DNA of 64,000 nucleotides, taken from positions 3,658,001-3,722,000 of the forward strand of contig NZ_CP095742.1 of assembly GCF_023078495.1 (NCBI RefSeq). The letters are read 5' to 3'. This document shows, in pieces, positions 33,448-40,792 of the stretch; the stretch's first letter is position 1; each line of letters begins with the position of its first letter. Source of the DNA: Luteibacter aegosomatissinici (GTDB taxonomy: Bacteria; Pseudomonadota; Gammaproteobacteria; Xanthomonadales; Rhodanobacteraceae). The notes under the pieces were generated by a model, which saw only the letters and a program-made list of their open reading frames with translations, had not been told where the DNA came from and ran no database searches. Both the position numbers and the translations under genes were made by a program.

Positions 33448-34374
33448 ATGTCAAACCGCCTTCGCCATCTGACCACCCTCGAGAACCTGCCGCGCGAGAC
33501 CATCGAGCGCCTGCTCGACAAGGCCATCAGCCTTCGCGACCAGTGTGCGCACGGCACGCGCAAGTTGGATATCCTGGCCGGCCGCACCGTGCTGAACCTG
33601 TTTTTCGAGCCGTCGACGCGTACCCGCACATCGTTCGAACTGGCCGCCCGCCGCATGGGCGCCGATGTCATCAACTTCGATATCGGCCTCTCCTCCACGA
33701 GCAAGGGCGAGGAGCTGTTCGATACCCTGCACACGCTCGAGGCCATGCACCTGGACGCGATCATCGTCCGCCACAAGGTCTCCGGCACCCCGGAAGAGCT
33801 GGTGAAGCACGCCATGAGTGGCGTCTCCGTGGTCAATGCCGGCGACGGCAATCGCGCGCACCCGACCCAGGGCCTGCTCGATGCGCTGACCATCCGCAAT
33901 CACCATCCGGATTTTCGTAAGCTCAAGGTCGCGATCTGCGGCGATGTACGCCATTCGCGCGTGGCCCGCTCCGATGTGCACGTGCTGACCGCGCTCGGCG
34001 CCAAGGACATCCGTATCGTCGGCCCTGCCCGCCTGCTCCCCGCGGAAGGGGAATTCAAGGGCGTCACCCTTCACGACGATTTCGACGAGGCGATCGAAGG
34101 CGTGGACGCGGTCATCATGTTGCGCCTGCAGAAGGAGCGCATGGAGGCCACGGACCTGCCCGATGAAACGGCCTATTTCGAGCGCTACGGCCTGGATACC
34201 CGGCGCCTTGCCCGCGCCGCCAGGGGTGCCCTGGTCATGCACCCGGGCCCGATCAATCGCGGGATCGAGATCGCGTCGGACGTGGCCGATGGCGCGCAGT
34301 CGCGCATCCTCGAGCAGGTCGGCAACGGGGTCTTCGTGCGCATGGCTGTGCTGTGCGAAGTGATGGGCCGGTGA
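33448..34374 (+). CDS. pyrB: Aspartate carbamoyltransferase catalytic subunit
   Basis: 308 residues, the normal length. It condenses carbamoyl phosphate with aspartate in pyrimidine synthesis. Motifs: FFEPSTRTRTSFE (carbamoyl phosphate binding), GDGNRAHPTQGLLDALTI, the aspartate-binding loop MLRLQKERM and the end VMHPGPINRGIEI. TTGAGGA lies before ATG 33448. No pyrI or dihydroorotase gene follows, so it is probably the class without a PyrI regulatory subunit. It lies 35 bases after ruvX. Confidence 0.95.
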   Translation: MSNRLRHLTTLENLPRETIERLLDKAISLRDQCAHGTRKLDILAGRTVLNLFFEPSTRTRTSFELAARRMGADVINFDIGLSSTSKGEELFDTLHTLEAMHLDAIIVRHKVSGTPEELVKHAMSGVSVVNAGDGNRAHPTQGLLDALTIRNHHPDFRKLKVAICGDVRHSRVARSDVHVLTALGAKDIRIVGPARLLPAEGEFKGVTLHDDFDEAIEGVDAVIMLRLQKERMEATDLPDETAYFERYGLDTRRLARAARGALVMHPGPINRGIEIASDVADGAQSRILEQVGNGVFVRMAVLCEVMGR

Positions 34375-34450
34375 ATAACATGCTGGGACCCGCCGCGCCG
34401 CGCGTTCCGGCATAATGGTGGTTCCAAGGGACCAATCAACGGGATAAAGA

Positions 34451-36199
34451 ATGCGACCGACGAAGCGACTCCTCGCGCTCGGCGTCGCCAGCGTGCTGCT
34501 GGCGGCCTGCGGCCACAAGGACAAGGATGCCCCGCTGGCTTTCGTACCGGCCGATACGCCGTACGTCGTGGCCAGCCTCGATAAGCTGGACGACAGCGCC
34601 TATGAGGCGGTGCTCGCCCAGCTGAACTATGAAGCCCCGGGCCAGGTCGCCCAGCTCAAGTCGTATGCCCAGGAGTTCGATGCCAAGGGCAATGCCGATG
34701 CCGCGCGCCTGCTGCGCGCCGTCGTGGCCGAACTGGACGGCAAGAATGCCGAAACCGTGCTGAAGAACGTCGGCGTCGACCTCAAGACGGGCTCGGCCGT
34801 GTACGGCGTGGGCCTCAGCCCGGTCGCCCGTGCGGCGCTCGCCGATCCGGCGGCATGGGATGCCTTCGTCGGCCGCCTTGAGACCGCCTACGGCAAGAAG
34901 CTGGACACCGCCGATGCCGGTGGCCAGGCCTACCGCCATGTCGCCCTGGGCGATAGCGGCACGCAGCTGATCATCGCCACGGTGGGCAAGAATGCCGTCG
35001 CCGCCCTGCTCCCGGCCGACGCCGCGCAGCCGCTTATCCGCCAGGCACTGGGCGTCGACCGCCCGGAGAAGAACCTGCAGGATGATGGCCGCCTCGCCGA
35101 CCTGGCCAAGGACAAGGGTTATAAGGACTACGTGGTAGGCCAGGTGGATCTCACCCGCCTGCTGCCGCTCGTCGCCGCCGGCAAGGACCCGCTCTTTGCG
35201 AGCTTCCTCAAGCAGCAGTCGAAGAAGACGGGCGAACCGGCACCGCAGATCCCGGCCAGCTGCCAGGAAGAGGCTACCCGCGTCGCGGCTCGCGTACCGT
35301 CCTTCAGCTTCGGCTACACCAAGCTCGATCTTCACCACGTGGAACAGCGCGTGGACGTTGCCCTTGCCAGCGACATCACCAGCGCCTTCTCGGGCCTGAA
35401 GGTGGAACTGCCGGGCCTGGGCAACGATGCCACCGGCCCGTTCGATGCCAGCATCGCACTGCCGGTTGAGCAGATCCGTACGTTCTTCACGACGCAGTCG
35501 GAAGCCGTGGCCGCCAAGCCGTTCGCCTGCCCGGCCTTCGCCAGCCTCAACGATAGCTTCGCGAAGATGGGTTCGACCATGCAGCAGGCGGCGATCCCTC
35601 CGTTCGGCGATATCCGCGGCGTGCGTCTCGTCGTCGATTCGTACAAGCCGGGTGCACCGGGCGCTGCGATCCCGCAGATCACCGGCCGCGTCGTGCTTGC
35701 CACCCGCAACCCGGCGGGCCTGCTGGCGATGAGCCAGGCCGTGCTTGGCGGTGAGTTCAAGCTGGCGGCCGATGGCAAGCCGGTGGCGCTGCCTGCCAAC
35801 CTGACGCAATCGCTGGGTATGCCCGGTTGGGCCGCGATGAACGGCCAGGCTATTGCGATTGGCCTGGGCGATGGCGAAGACAACAAGCTCGATGACGTGC
35901 TGATGGGTAGCACCGGCGATGCGGGCCGCCTCAGCCGCCTGCATCTGAATGGTGACATGTACCGCACGTGGGTCGATGTCATGTCGGATAAGGCGCAGCA
36001 GTACGCATCGGCCATGGCGGAAGCGGCCACGGCGGATGGTGCACCGGATTCGCAGGCCGCGGATACGGCGACGGCACAGCGTTCAAAGGCGCAGTTCGAT
36101 GCGATGAAGGCACAGGCCGCACGCGTCGTGCAGGTGACCGGCGAAGCTCACATGGATGACAAGGGCCTCGTGATCTCCGGCGCCGTCGAATACAAATAA
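34451..36199 (+). CDS. Large lipoprotein of unknown function
   Basis: 582 residues with a lipoprotein signal peptide ending in the lipobox LAAC (Cys 20); the residue after Cys is Gly, which does not favour inner-membrane retention, so the outer membrane is likely. The mature protein is alpha/beta-like with no membrane segments; repeated phrases such as TPYVVASLDKL and QITGRVVLATRNPAGLL suggest two related halves. The four internal Cys-containing places (PASCQEE, FACPAF) may pair. I do not recognise the family with certainty; it recalls DUF3352-type envelope proteins. It is followed by a REP-like repeat and a strong terminator. Confidence 0.8.
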   Translation: MRPTKRLLALGVASVLLAACGHKDKDAPLAFVPADTPYVVASLDKLDDSAYEAVLAQLNYEAPGQVAQLKSYAQEFDAKGNADAARLLRAVVAELDGKNAETVLKNVGVDLKTGSAVYGVGLSPVARAALADPAAWDAFVGRLETAYGKKLDTADAGGQAYRHVALGDSGTQLIIATVGKNAVAALLPADAAQPLIRQALGVDRPEKNLQDDGRLADLAKDKGYKDYVVGQVDLTRLLPLVAAGKDPLFASFLKQQSKKTGEPAPQIPASCQEEATRVAARVPSFSFGYTKLDLHHVEQRVDVALASDITSAFSGLKVELPGLGNDATGPFDASIALPVEQIRTFFTTQSEAVAAKPFACPAFASLNDSFAKMGSTMQQAAIPPFGDIRGVRLVVDSYKPGAPGAAIPQITGRVVLATRNPAGLLAMSQAVLGGEFKLAADGKPVALPANLTQSLGMPGWAAMNGQAIAIGLGDGEDNKLDDVLMGSTGDAGRLSRLHLNGDMYRTWVDVMSDKAQQYASAMAEAATADGAPDSQAADTATAQRSKAQFDAMKAQAARVVQVTGEAHMDDKGLVISGAVEYK

Positions 36200-36204
36200 A
36201 CACG

Positions 36205-36225
36205 GTAGGAGCGTGCTAGCACGCG
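36205..36225 (+). repeat. REP-like palindromic repeat, copy after the lipoprotein gene
   Basis: GTAGGAGCGTGCTAGCACGCG: a fixed head GTAGGAGC followed by a short hairpin (CGTGCTAGCACG). The same design occurs at 47390, 50215 and, in reverse, 61821. Confidence 0.75.
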
Positions 36226-36265
36226 AAAAGCCAACGAAGCGGTAACGCCGCACCCTTGGCGAAGC

Positions 36266-36297
36266 AAAAAAGGCCGCGATACCTCGCGGCCTTTTTT
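36266..36297 (+). terminator. Intrinsic terminator after the lipoprotein gene
   Basis: AAAAAAGGCCGCG pairs with CGCGGCCTTTTTT around a 6-base loop, giving a strong GC stem and U-tract. It could act on both strands. Confidence 0.92.
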
Positions 36298-36487
36298 GTT
36301 GCGCGCGTTGCACGCGCTTTCACTGCCACGACAGGATGTGAAGACGTATTCGGCAAAGCTGAATCAATAGATTGAATGGGCACGAATCGTTCACGGATGC
36401 GCTGGTGATATGGCCACCGCGACAACGGCAGCCACAGCGCGTGGCGCCGGCGTCGTCCCACCACAGATCCGTAAAAAGGAGTTCCCC

Positions 36488-36853
36488 ATGATGAACGCCA
36501 ACATTCGCAAGGCCCTGTTCGCTGCCGCCCTCGTTGCCGGTCTCGGCACGGTCCCGTTTGCCTCGGCGTATGCCCAGGACTCCGCTGCGGCCGCCTCCAA
36601 GGGCGATAACCAGACGGTAGCCGGCAAGGCTGACGATACGTGGATTACCACCAAGGTGAAGAGCGAGTTCGCCGCCAACAAGAGTGTGAGTGCCACCGAT
36701 ATTTCGGTTAGCACCACGGAAGGCGTTGTGACCCTCACCGGCTCGGTCGCCACGGCAAAGGAAAAGAGCCACGCTGAAGCGATCGCCAAGAAGATCAAGG
36801 GCGTGAAGAGCGTGGATGCCAGCGGCCTCACGGTTTCGGCAGCCGCCAAGTAA
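36488..36853 (+). CDS. BON-domain periplasmic protein (OsmY-like)
   Basis: 121 residues: signal peptide (about 1-28, ending SAYAQD) and one BON domain (DDTWITTKVKSEFAANKSVSATDISVSTTEGVVTLTGSVATAKEKSHAEAIAKKIKGVKSV, seen here only in part as DDTWITTKVKSEF and VVTLTGSV). BON domains bind membranes or phospholipids, and OsmY is induced by osmotic stress. GGAG lies six bases before ATG 36488; a second ATG follows directly. It has its own terminator, so it is a single-gene unit. Confidence 0.9.
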   Translation: MMNANIRKALFAAALVAGLGTVPFASAYAQDSAAAASKGDNQTVAGKADDTWITTKVKSEFAANKSVSATDISVSTTEGVVTLTGSVATAKEKSHAEAIAKKIKGVKSVDASGLTVSAAAK

Positions 36854-36883
36854 TACGCGCTGGGTAATACGCCCTGGCGTACG

Positions 36884-36913
36884 AAAAAGGGAGCCCTTCG
36901 GGCTCCCTTTTTT
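36884..36913. terminator. Terminator between the BON gene and pilU
   Basis: GGGAGCCC and GGGCTCCC pair around a 3-base loop, flanked by five A and six T. The symmetry lets it serve both converging genes. Confidence 0.9.
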
Positions 36914-36937
36914 GTTCTCGTTGTAGGAGCGTGTCGC

Positions 36938-38101
36938 CTAGCGGTGCAGCATGCCGCCGAACGTGTTCTTGTCGTTGGCCTTGTCGATCTCAACGCCTTC
37001 CAGGCCCTGCGACAGCGTGTGGGCGTCGCCGCCCTGGGCCAGCTTGATGCGCAGGCGCACTTCGTTGGAGCTGTCGGCATGGCGCAGGGCATCTTCGTAC
37101 GAGATTTCGCCCGCGTGGTAGAGCTCCACCAGGCTCTGGTCGAACGTGCGCATGCCAAGCTGGTTGGAATCGCGCATGAGCTCCTTGAGCTTGTGGATCT
37201 CGCCCTGACGGATGTAGTCCTGCGCGAGCGGCGTACCCAGCAGCACTTCGATCGCCACGCGACGTGCCTTACCGTCGGGCGTGGGAATGAGCTGCTGCGC
37301 CACGATGCCCTTCAGGTTCAGGGACAGATCCATGAACAGCGCGCTGCGACGGTCTTCCGGGAAGAAGTGCAGGATGCGGTCCAGCGCCTGGTTGGCATTG
37401 TTCGCATGCAGCGTGCAAAGGCACAGGTGGCCCGTTTCCGAAAAGTTGATGGCGTGCTCCATCGTCTCACGCGTACGCACTTCGCCGATCATGATGACAT
37501 CTGGCGCCTGGCGCAGCGTGTTCTTCAGCGCGTTTTCCCAGTTATCGGTATCGATACCGAGCTCGCGCTGGGTGATGATGCAGCCTTCATGGCGATGCAC
37601 GTATTCGATCGGGTCCTCGATCGTGATGATGTGACCCGTGGAATTCTGGTTGCGGTAGCCGATCATCGAGGCGAGCGACGTGGATTTACCGGTACCGGTA
37701 CCACCCACGAAGATGATGATGCCGCGCTTGGTCATCGCCAGCTGCTTGATGATCGGCGGCAGGTTCAGCTCTTCCGGCGTGGGAATCTTTGATTCGATAC
37801 GGCGCAGGACCATGCCCACGCAGTTGCGCTGGTAAAAGCACGAGACACGGAAGCGGCCGACGCCCGAGGCGCTGATCGCGAACTGGCACTCGTGGGTTTT
37901 TTCAAATTCCTCGCGCTGGGCCGGCGTCATCACGTTTAGCACCATGTCGCGCGATTGCTGCGCGGAGAGGGGGCTTTGCGTGATGGGCACGATACGGCCC
38001 TGCACCTTCATGGAGGGTGCGACGCCGGCGGTGATGAACAGGTCGGACGCCTGCTTGTGCACCATCAGCTTAAGAAAGGAGGTGAAATCGAACTCGCTCA
38101 T
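36938..38101 (-). CDS. pilU: Type IV pilus retraction accessory ATPase PilU
   Basis: 387-residue hexameric ATPase of the PilT/GspE family, helping PilT pull pili back. Motifs: Walker A GGTGTGKST, Asp box TIEDPIEYVH, Walker B-like DVIMIGEVRTRETMEHAI, and His box HLCLCTLHANNANQALDRI. The N-terminus (MSEFDFTSFLKLMVHKQASDLFITAGVAPSM) and the long tail after residue 345 are PilU features. It follows pilT by 136 bases on the same strand; that gap holds two inverted repeats that could lower pilU expression. Confidence 0.95.
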   Translation of the reverse strand: MSEFDFTSFLKLMVHKQASDLFITAGVAPSMKVQGRIVPITQSPLSAQQSRDMVLNVMTPAQREEFEKTHECQFAISASGVGRFRVSCFYQRNCVGMVLRRIESKIPTPEELNLPPIIKQLAMTKRGIIIFVGGTGTGKSTSLASMIGYRNQNSTGHIITIEDPIEYVHRHEGCIITQRELGIDTDNWENALKNTLRQAPDVIMIGEVRTRETMEHAINFSETGHLCLCTLHANNANQALDRILHFFPEDRRSALFMDLSLNLKGIVAQQLIPTPDGKARRVAIEVLLGTPLAQDYIRQGEIHKLKELMRDSNQLGMRTFDQSLVELYHAGEISYEDALRHADSSNEVRLRIKLAQGGDAHTLSQGLEGVEIDKANDKNTFGGMLHR

Positions 38102-38121
38102 GGCACGGCCCTGGTTAGTCG

Positions 38122-38138
38122 CCCCGGCTTTGCCGGGG
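38122..38138. repeat. Hairpin in the pilT-pilU spacer
   Basis: CCCCGGC-TTT-GCCGGGG is a perfect 7-base stem. A second, looser pair (GTAAACCGT at 38148 and ACGGTTTAC at 38184) lies beside it. Neither has a U-tract on the minus strand. Confidence 0.6.
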
Positions 38139-38237
38139 CTGTGAAGCGTAAACCGTCAGTAACAGCCTACACCCCTTTCTCTTACGGTTTACAGCGGCTA
38201 CGCCGCGACTTTCAGGCCCAACGGGCCGGCTAGCGCG

Positions 38238-39275
38238 TCAGCGGAACCCTTCCTTGTTCTTGGCGTACATGGCGCCTTCCTGGCGGGTGATGAGGCCACG
38301 TTTGACCAGGTCCGCCAGGTTCTGGTCCAGGGTCTGCATGCCGTACTGCTGGCCGGTCTGGATGGCCGAGTACATCTGGGCCACCTTGTCCTCGCGGATC
38401 AGGTTTCGGATGGCCGGAATGCCAACCATGATTTCGTGGGCCGCGATACGGCCGCCACCCACCTTCTTCAGCAGCGACTGCGAAATAACCGCGCGCAGCG
38501 ATTCCGAAAGCATCGAGCGCACCATCGGCTTTTCGCCGGCAGGGAACACGTCGATAATGCGGTCGATGGTCTTGGCGGCCGAGGACGTATGCAGGGTGCC
38601 GAACACGAGATGGCCCGTTTCAGCGGCCGTGAGTGCCAGGCGGATGGTTTCAAGGTCGCGAAGCTCGCCGACCAGGATGTAGTCCGGATCTTCACGGAGC
38701 GCCGAGCGCAGCGCCTCGTTGAAGCCGTGTGTATCGCGGTGCACTTCGCGCTGGTTCACCAGGCACTTCTGCGAGGTGTGCACGAACTCGATCGGGTCCT
38801 CCACGGTGAGGAGGTGGCCGTACTCGTTCTTGTTGATGTGGTCGACCATCGCCGCCAGCGTCGTGGACTTACCCGAACCGGTGGGGCCGGTGACCAGGAT
38901 GAGGCCCTGCGGCTGTTCAATGAGTTCACGGAAGATCTTGGGCGCGCCAAGGTCTTCCAGGGTGAGCACTTCGGACGGAATGGTACGGAACACGCCACCC
39001 GCGCCACGGTTGTGGTTAAAGGCGTTCACACGGAAGCGGGCCAGGCCGGGAATCTCGAACGAGAAATCGACCTCAAGGAATTCCTCATAGTCGCGGCGCT
39101 GCTTGTCCGACATGATGTCGTAGATCAGCGAATGGACCTGCTTGTGCTCCAGCGGCGGGATATTGATGCGCCGAACGTCGCCGTCCACGCGGATCATGGG
39201 CGGGAGGCCTGCGGAAAGATGCAGGTCGGAGGCCTTGTTCTTCACGGAGAAGGCAAGGAGTTCGGCGATATCCAT
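38238..39275 (-). CDS. pilT: Type IV pilus retraction ATPase PilT
   Basis: 345 residues, the normal PilT length. It depolymerises pilin to retract pili and power twitching. Motifs: MDIAELLAFSVKNKASDLHLSAGLPP at the N-terminus, Walker A GPTGSGKST, Asp box TVEDPIEFVH, Walker B-like YILVGELRDLETIRLAL, His box HLVFGTLHTSSAAKTIDRI and the AIRNLIRE motif near the C-terminus that PilT needs for retraction. The open frame runs on to 39836, but only ATG 39275 gives the conserved start. It diverges from proC. Confidence 0.96.
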   Translation of the reverse strand: MDIAELLAFSVKNKASDLHLSAGLPPMIRVDGDVRRINIPPLEHKQVHSLIYDIMSDKQRRDYEEFLEVDFSFEIPGLARFRVNAFNHNRGAGGVFRTIPSEVLTLEDLGAPKIFRELIEQPQGLILVTGPTGSGKSTTLAAMVDHINKNEYGHLLTVEDPIEFVHTSQKCLVNQREVHRDTHGFNEALRSALREDPDYILVGELRDLETIRLALTAAETGHLVFGTLHTSSAAKTIDRIIDVFPAGEKPMVRSMLSESLRAVISQSLLKKVGGGRIAAHEIMVGIPAIRNLIREDKVAQMYSAIQTGQQYGMQTLDQNLADLVKRGLITRQEGAMYAKNKEGFR

Positions 39276-39392
39276 TGGGGTCCCCTTTCTTTGTGGGCCA
39301 AAGGTAACCACCCCCGGGGGTCGGCGCAAGGCGGCACACCGTATATGCTTTACCGGTCTGTGAAAGTCGTCGCGAACGGAGCGAAAGAACCC

Positions 39393-40217
39393 ATGAACCG
39401 GATCGCCTTTATCGGTGGCGGCAATATGGCCACGGCACTGGTCGCGGGGCTGGTCCGCCATGGCGCCCAACCCGGTGGCATTGCCGTGGCGGAACCCCGC
39501 GCCGAGGCCCTGCAGGAGCTGTCGCGCCAGTATGGCGTGGCTACCTATACCGATAATGCAGCCGCGGCCGAGGGCGCCTCCCTGTTGGTCCTTGCCGTTA
39601 AGCCGCAGCTGATGGCCGAGGTATGCCGGGGCCTGCGCACCGTGGTGCAGCAGTACCGGCCCGTAGTGGTCTCCATCGCGGCCGGCATTCGCATCGCCCA
39701 GATCGAGCGCTGGCTGGACGCGGCCCTGCCCGTGGTGCGCTGTATGCCGAATACGCCGGCCATGTTCAGCGCCGGCGCCACCGGGTTGTACGCCAATGCC
39801 CGCGTCAGCGCGCCGCAGCGCGCCGAGGCCCAGCACGTGCTGGATGCCGCCGGGCTGACCGTGTGGGTCCCCGAGGAAGAGCAGCTCGATATCGTCACCG
39901 CCCTCTCCGGCTCGGGCCCGGCGTACTTCTTCCTGATGGTGGAAGCCCTGGAAAACGCTGCCGTGGCCCAGGGCCTCGATCGCGAAACGGCACGGGCCCT
40001 TGCCGCGCAGACCGCACTGGGTGCCGGCCGCATGCTGATGGAAAGCGGCGACGACGCGGCCACCCTGCGCCAGAAAGTCACCTCACCCAAGGGCACCACC
40101 CAGGCGGCGCTGGATAGCTTCCAGGCCGACCACTTCCCTGCCGTCGTCGGGCGTGCGGTCGACGCCGCCCGCCGTCGTGGCGTGGAACTCTCCGAACAGA
40201 TGGAAACGAACTCGTGA
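39393..40217 (+). CDS. proC: Pyrroline-5-carboxylate reductase
   Basis: 274 residues, normal for ProC, which makes proline from pyrroline-5-carboxylate using NAD(P)H. Motifs: RIAFIGGGNMATALVAGL (Rossmann dinucleotide site), LAVKPQ, RCMPNTPAMFSAGAT, and the C-terminal signature SGSGPAYFF...LMESGDDAATLRQKVTSPKGTT. ATG 39393 starts directly at the conserved N-terminus. It overlaps yggT by four bases. In many relatives yggS sits between pilT and proC; here only 117 bases separate them. Confidence 0.95.
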   Translation: MNRIAFIGGGNMATALVAGLVRHGAQPGGIAVAEPRAEALQELSRQYGVATYTDNAAAAEGASLLVLAVKPQLMAEVCRGLRTVVQQYRPVVVSIAAGIRIAQIERWLDAALPVVRCMPNTPAMFSAGATGLYANARVSAPQRAEAQHVLDAAGLTVWVPEEEQLDIVTALSGSGPAYFFLMVEALENAAVAQGLDRETARALAAQTALGAGRMLMESGDDAATLRQKVTSPKGTTQAALDSFQADHFPAVVGRAVDAARRRGVELSEQMETNS

Positions 40218-40789
40218 ATTACCTTACCAACGCGGGCGGCCTGCTGCTCAATGTCATCTTTGGTGCCCTCGTCGCCCTGTTTGTCCTGCGCTTGCTGGCG
40301 GAGGCGAACCGCGCCGACTTCAACAACCCCATCTGCCAGTTCCTCTACCGCCTGACCAACCCCGTCGTGCGGCCGCTGCGCAAGGCCCTGCCGAGCGTGC
40401 GCCGGGTGAACCTGGCGGCCCTGGTGATCGCGCTGGTCATCGAGTGCGTGAAGGTCTTGCTCATCGTGCTGCTGGCTGGCCTGCCCGTGTCGGTGCTGGG
40501 CATCCTGGTGATGGGCCTCGCCGAACTGCTCGATTTCTTCCTGCTCACATGGATCGTGGTGGTGTTTGTCTGGTCGTTGATGAGCATGCTTTCCACCGAC
40601 CGCTACCACCCCGTCGCGCGTTTCGTTACCGCGCTGGCCGAGCCGCTGGTCCGGCCACTGCGTGGGCGCATGACCATCGGCGGCCTGGATTTCTCGCCGA
40701 CGATCGTGTTGCTCGGGCTGTTCCTCGCGCGCATCCTGATTGCCCAGCCGCTGCAGGACCTCGGCGGGCGCCTGCTGGTTGGCATGTAA
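40214..40789 (+). CDS. YggT family membrane protein
   Basis: 191 residues with two YggT repeats, each a pair of membrane helices (LLLNVIFGALVALFVLRLL, ALVIALVIECVKVLLIVLL, ...IVVVFVWSLMSML, FSPTIVLLGLFLARILI), and the loop motif NPICQFLYRLTNPVVRPLRKALPS. YggT proteins are linked to osmotic or ion homeostasis and their role is not settled. The GTG start overlaps the proC stop (GTGA), which argues for coupled translation. Confidence 0.9.
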   Translation: MNYLTNAGGLLLNVIFGALVALFVLRLLAEANRADFNNPICQFLYRLTNPVVRPLRKALPSVRRVNLAALVIALVIECVKVLLIVLLAGLPVSVLGILVMGLAELLDFFLLTWIVVVFVWSLMSMLSTDRYHPVARFVTALAEPLVRPLRGRMTIGGLDFSPTIVLLGLFLARILIAQPLQDLGGRLLVGM

Positions 40790-40792
40790 CGC

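Noticed and set aside
38436-39392. Upstream extension of the proC frame opposite pilT
   Set aside because: The ProC family begins exactly at ATG 39393; the extension is antisense to pilT.
39276-39836. Upstream extension of the pilT frame
   Set aside because: PilT proteins start MDIAELLAFS; the extra part is antisense to proC.
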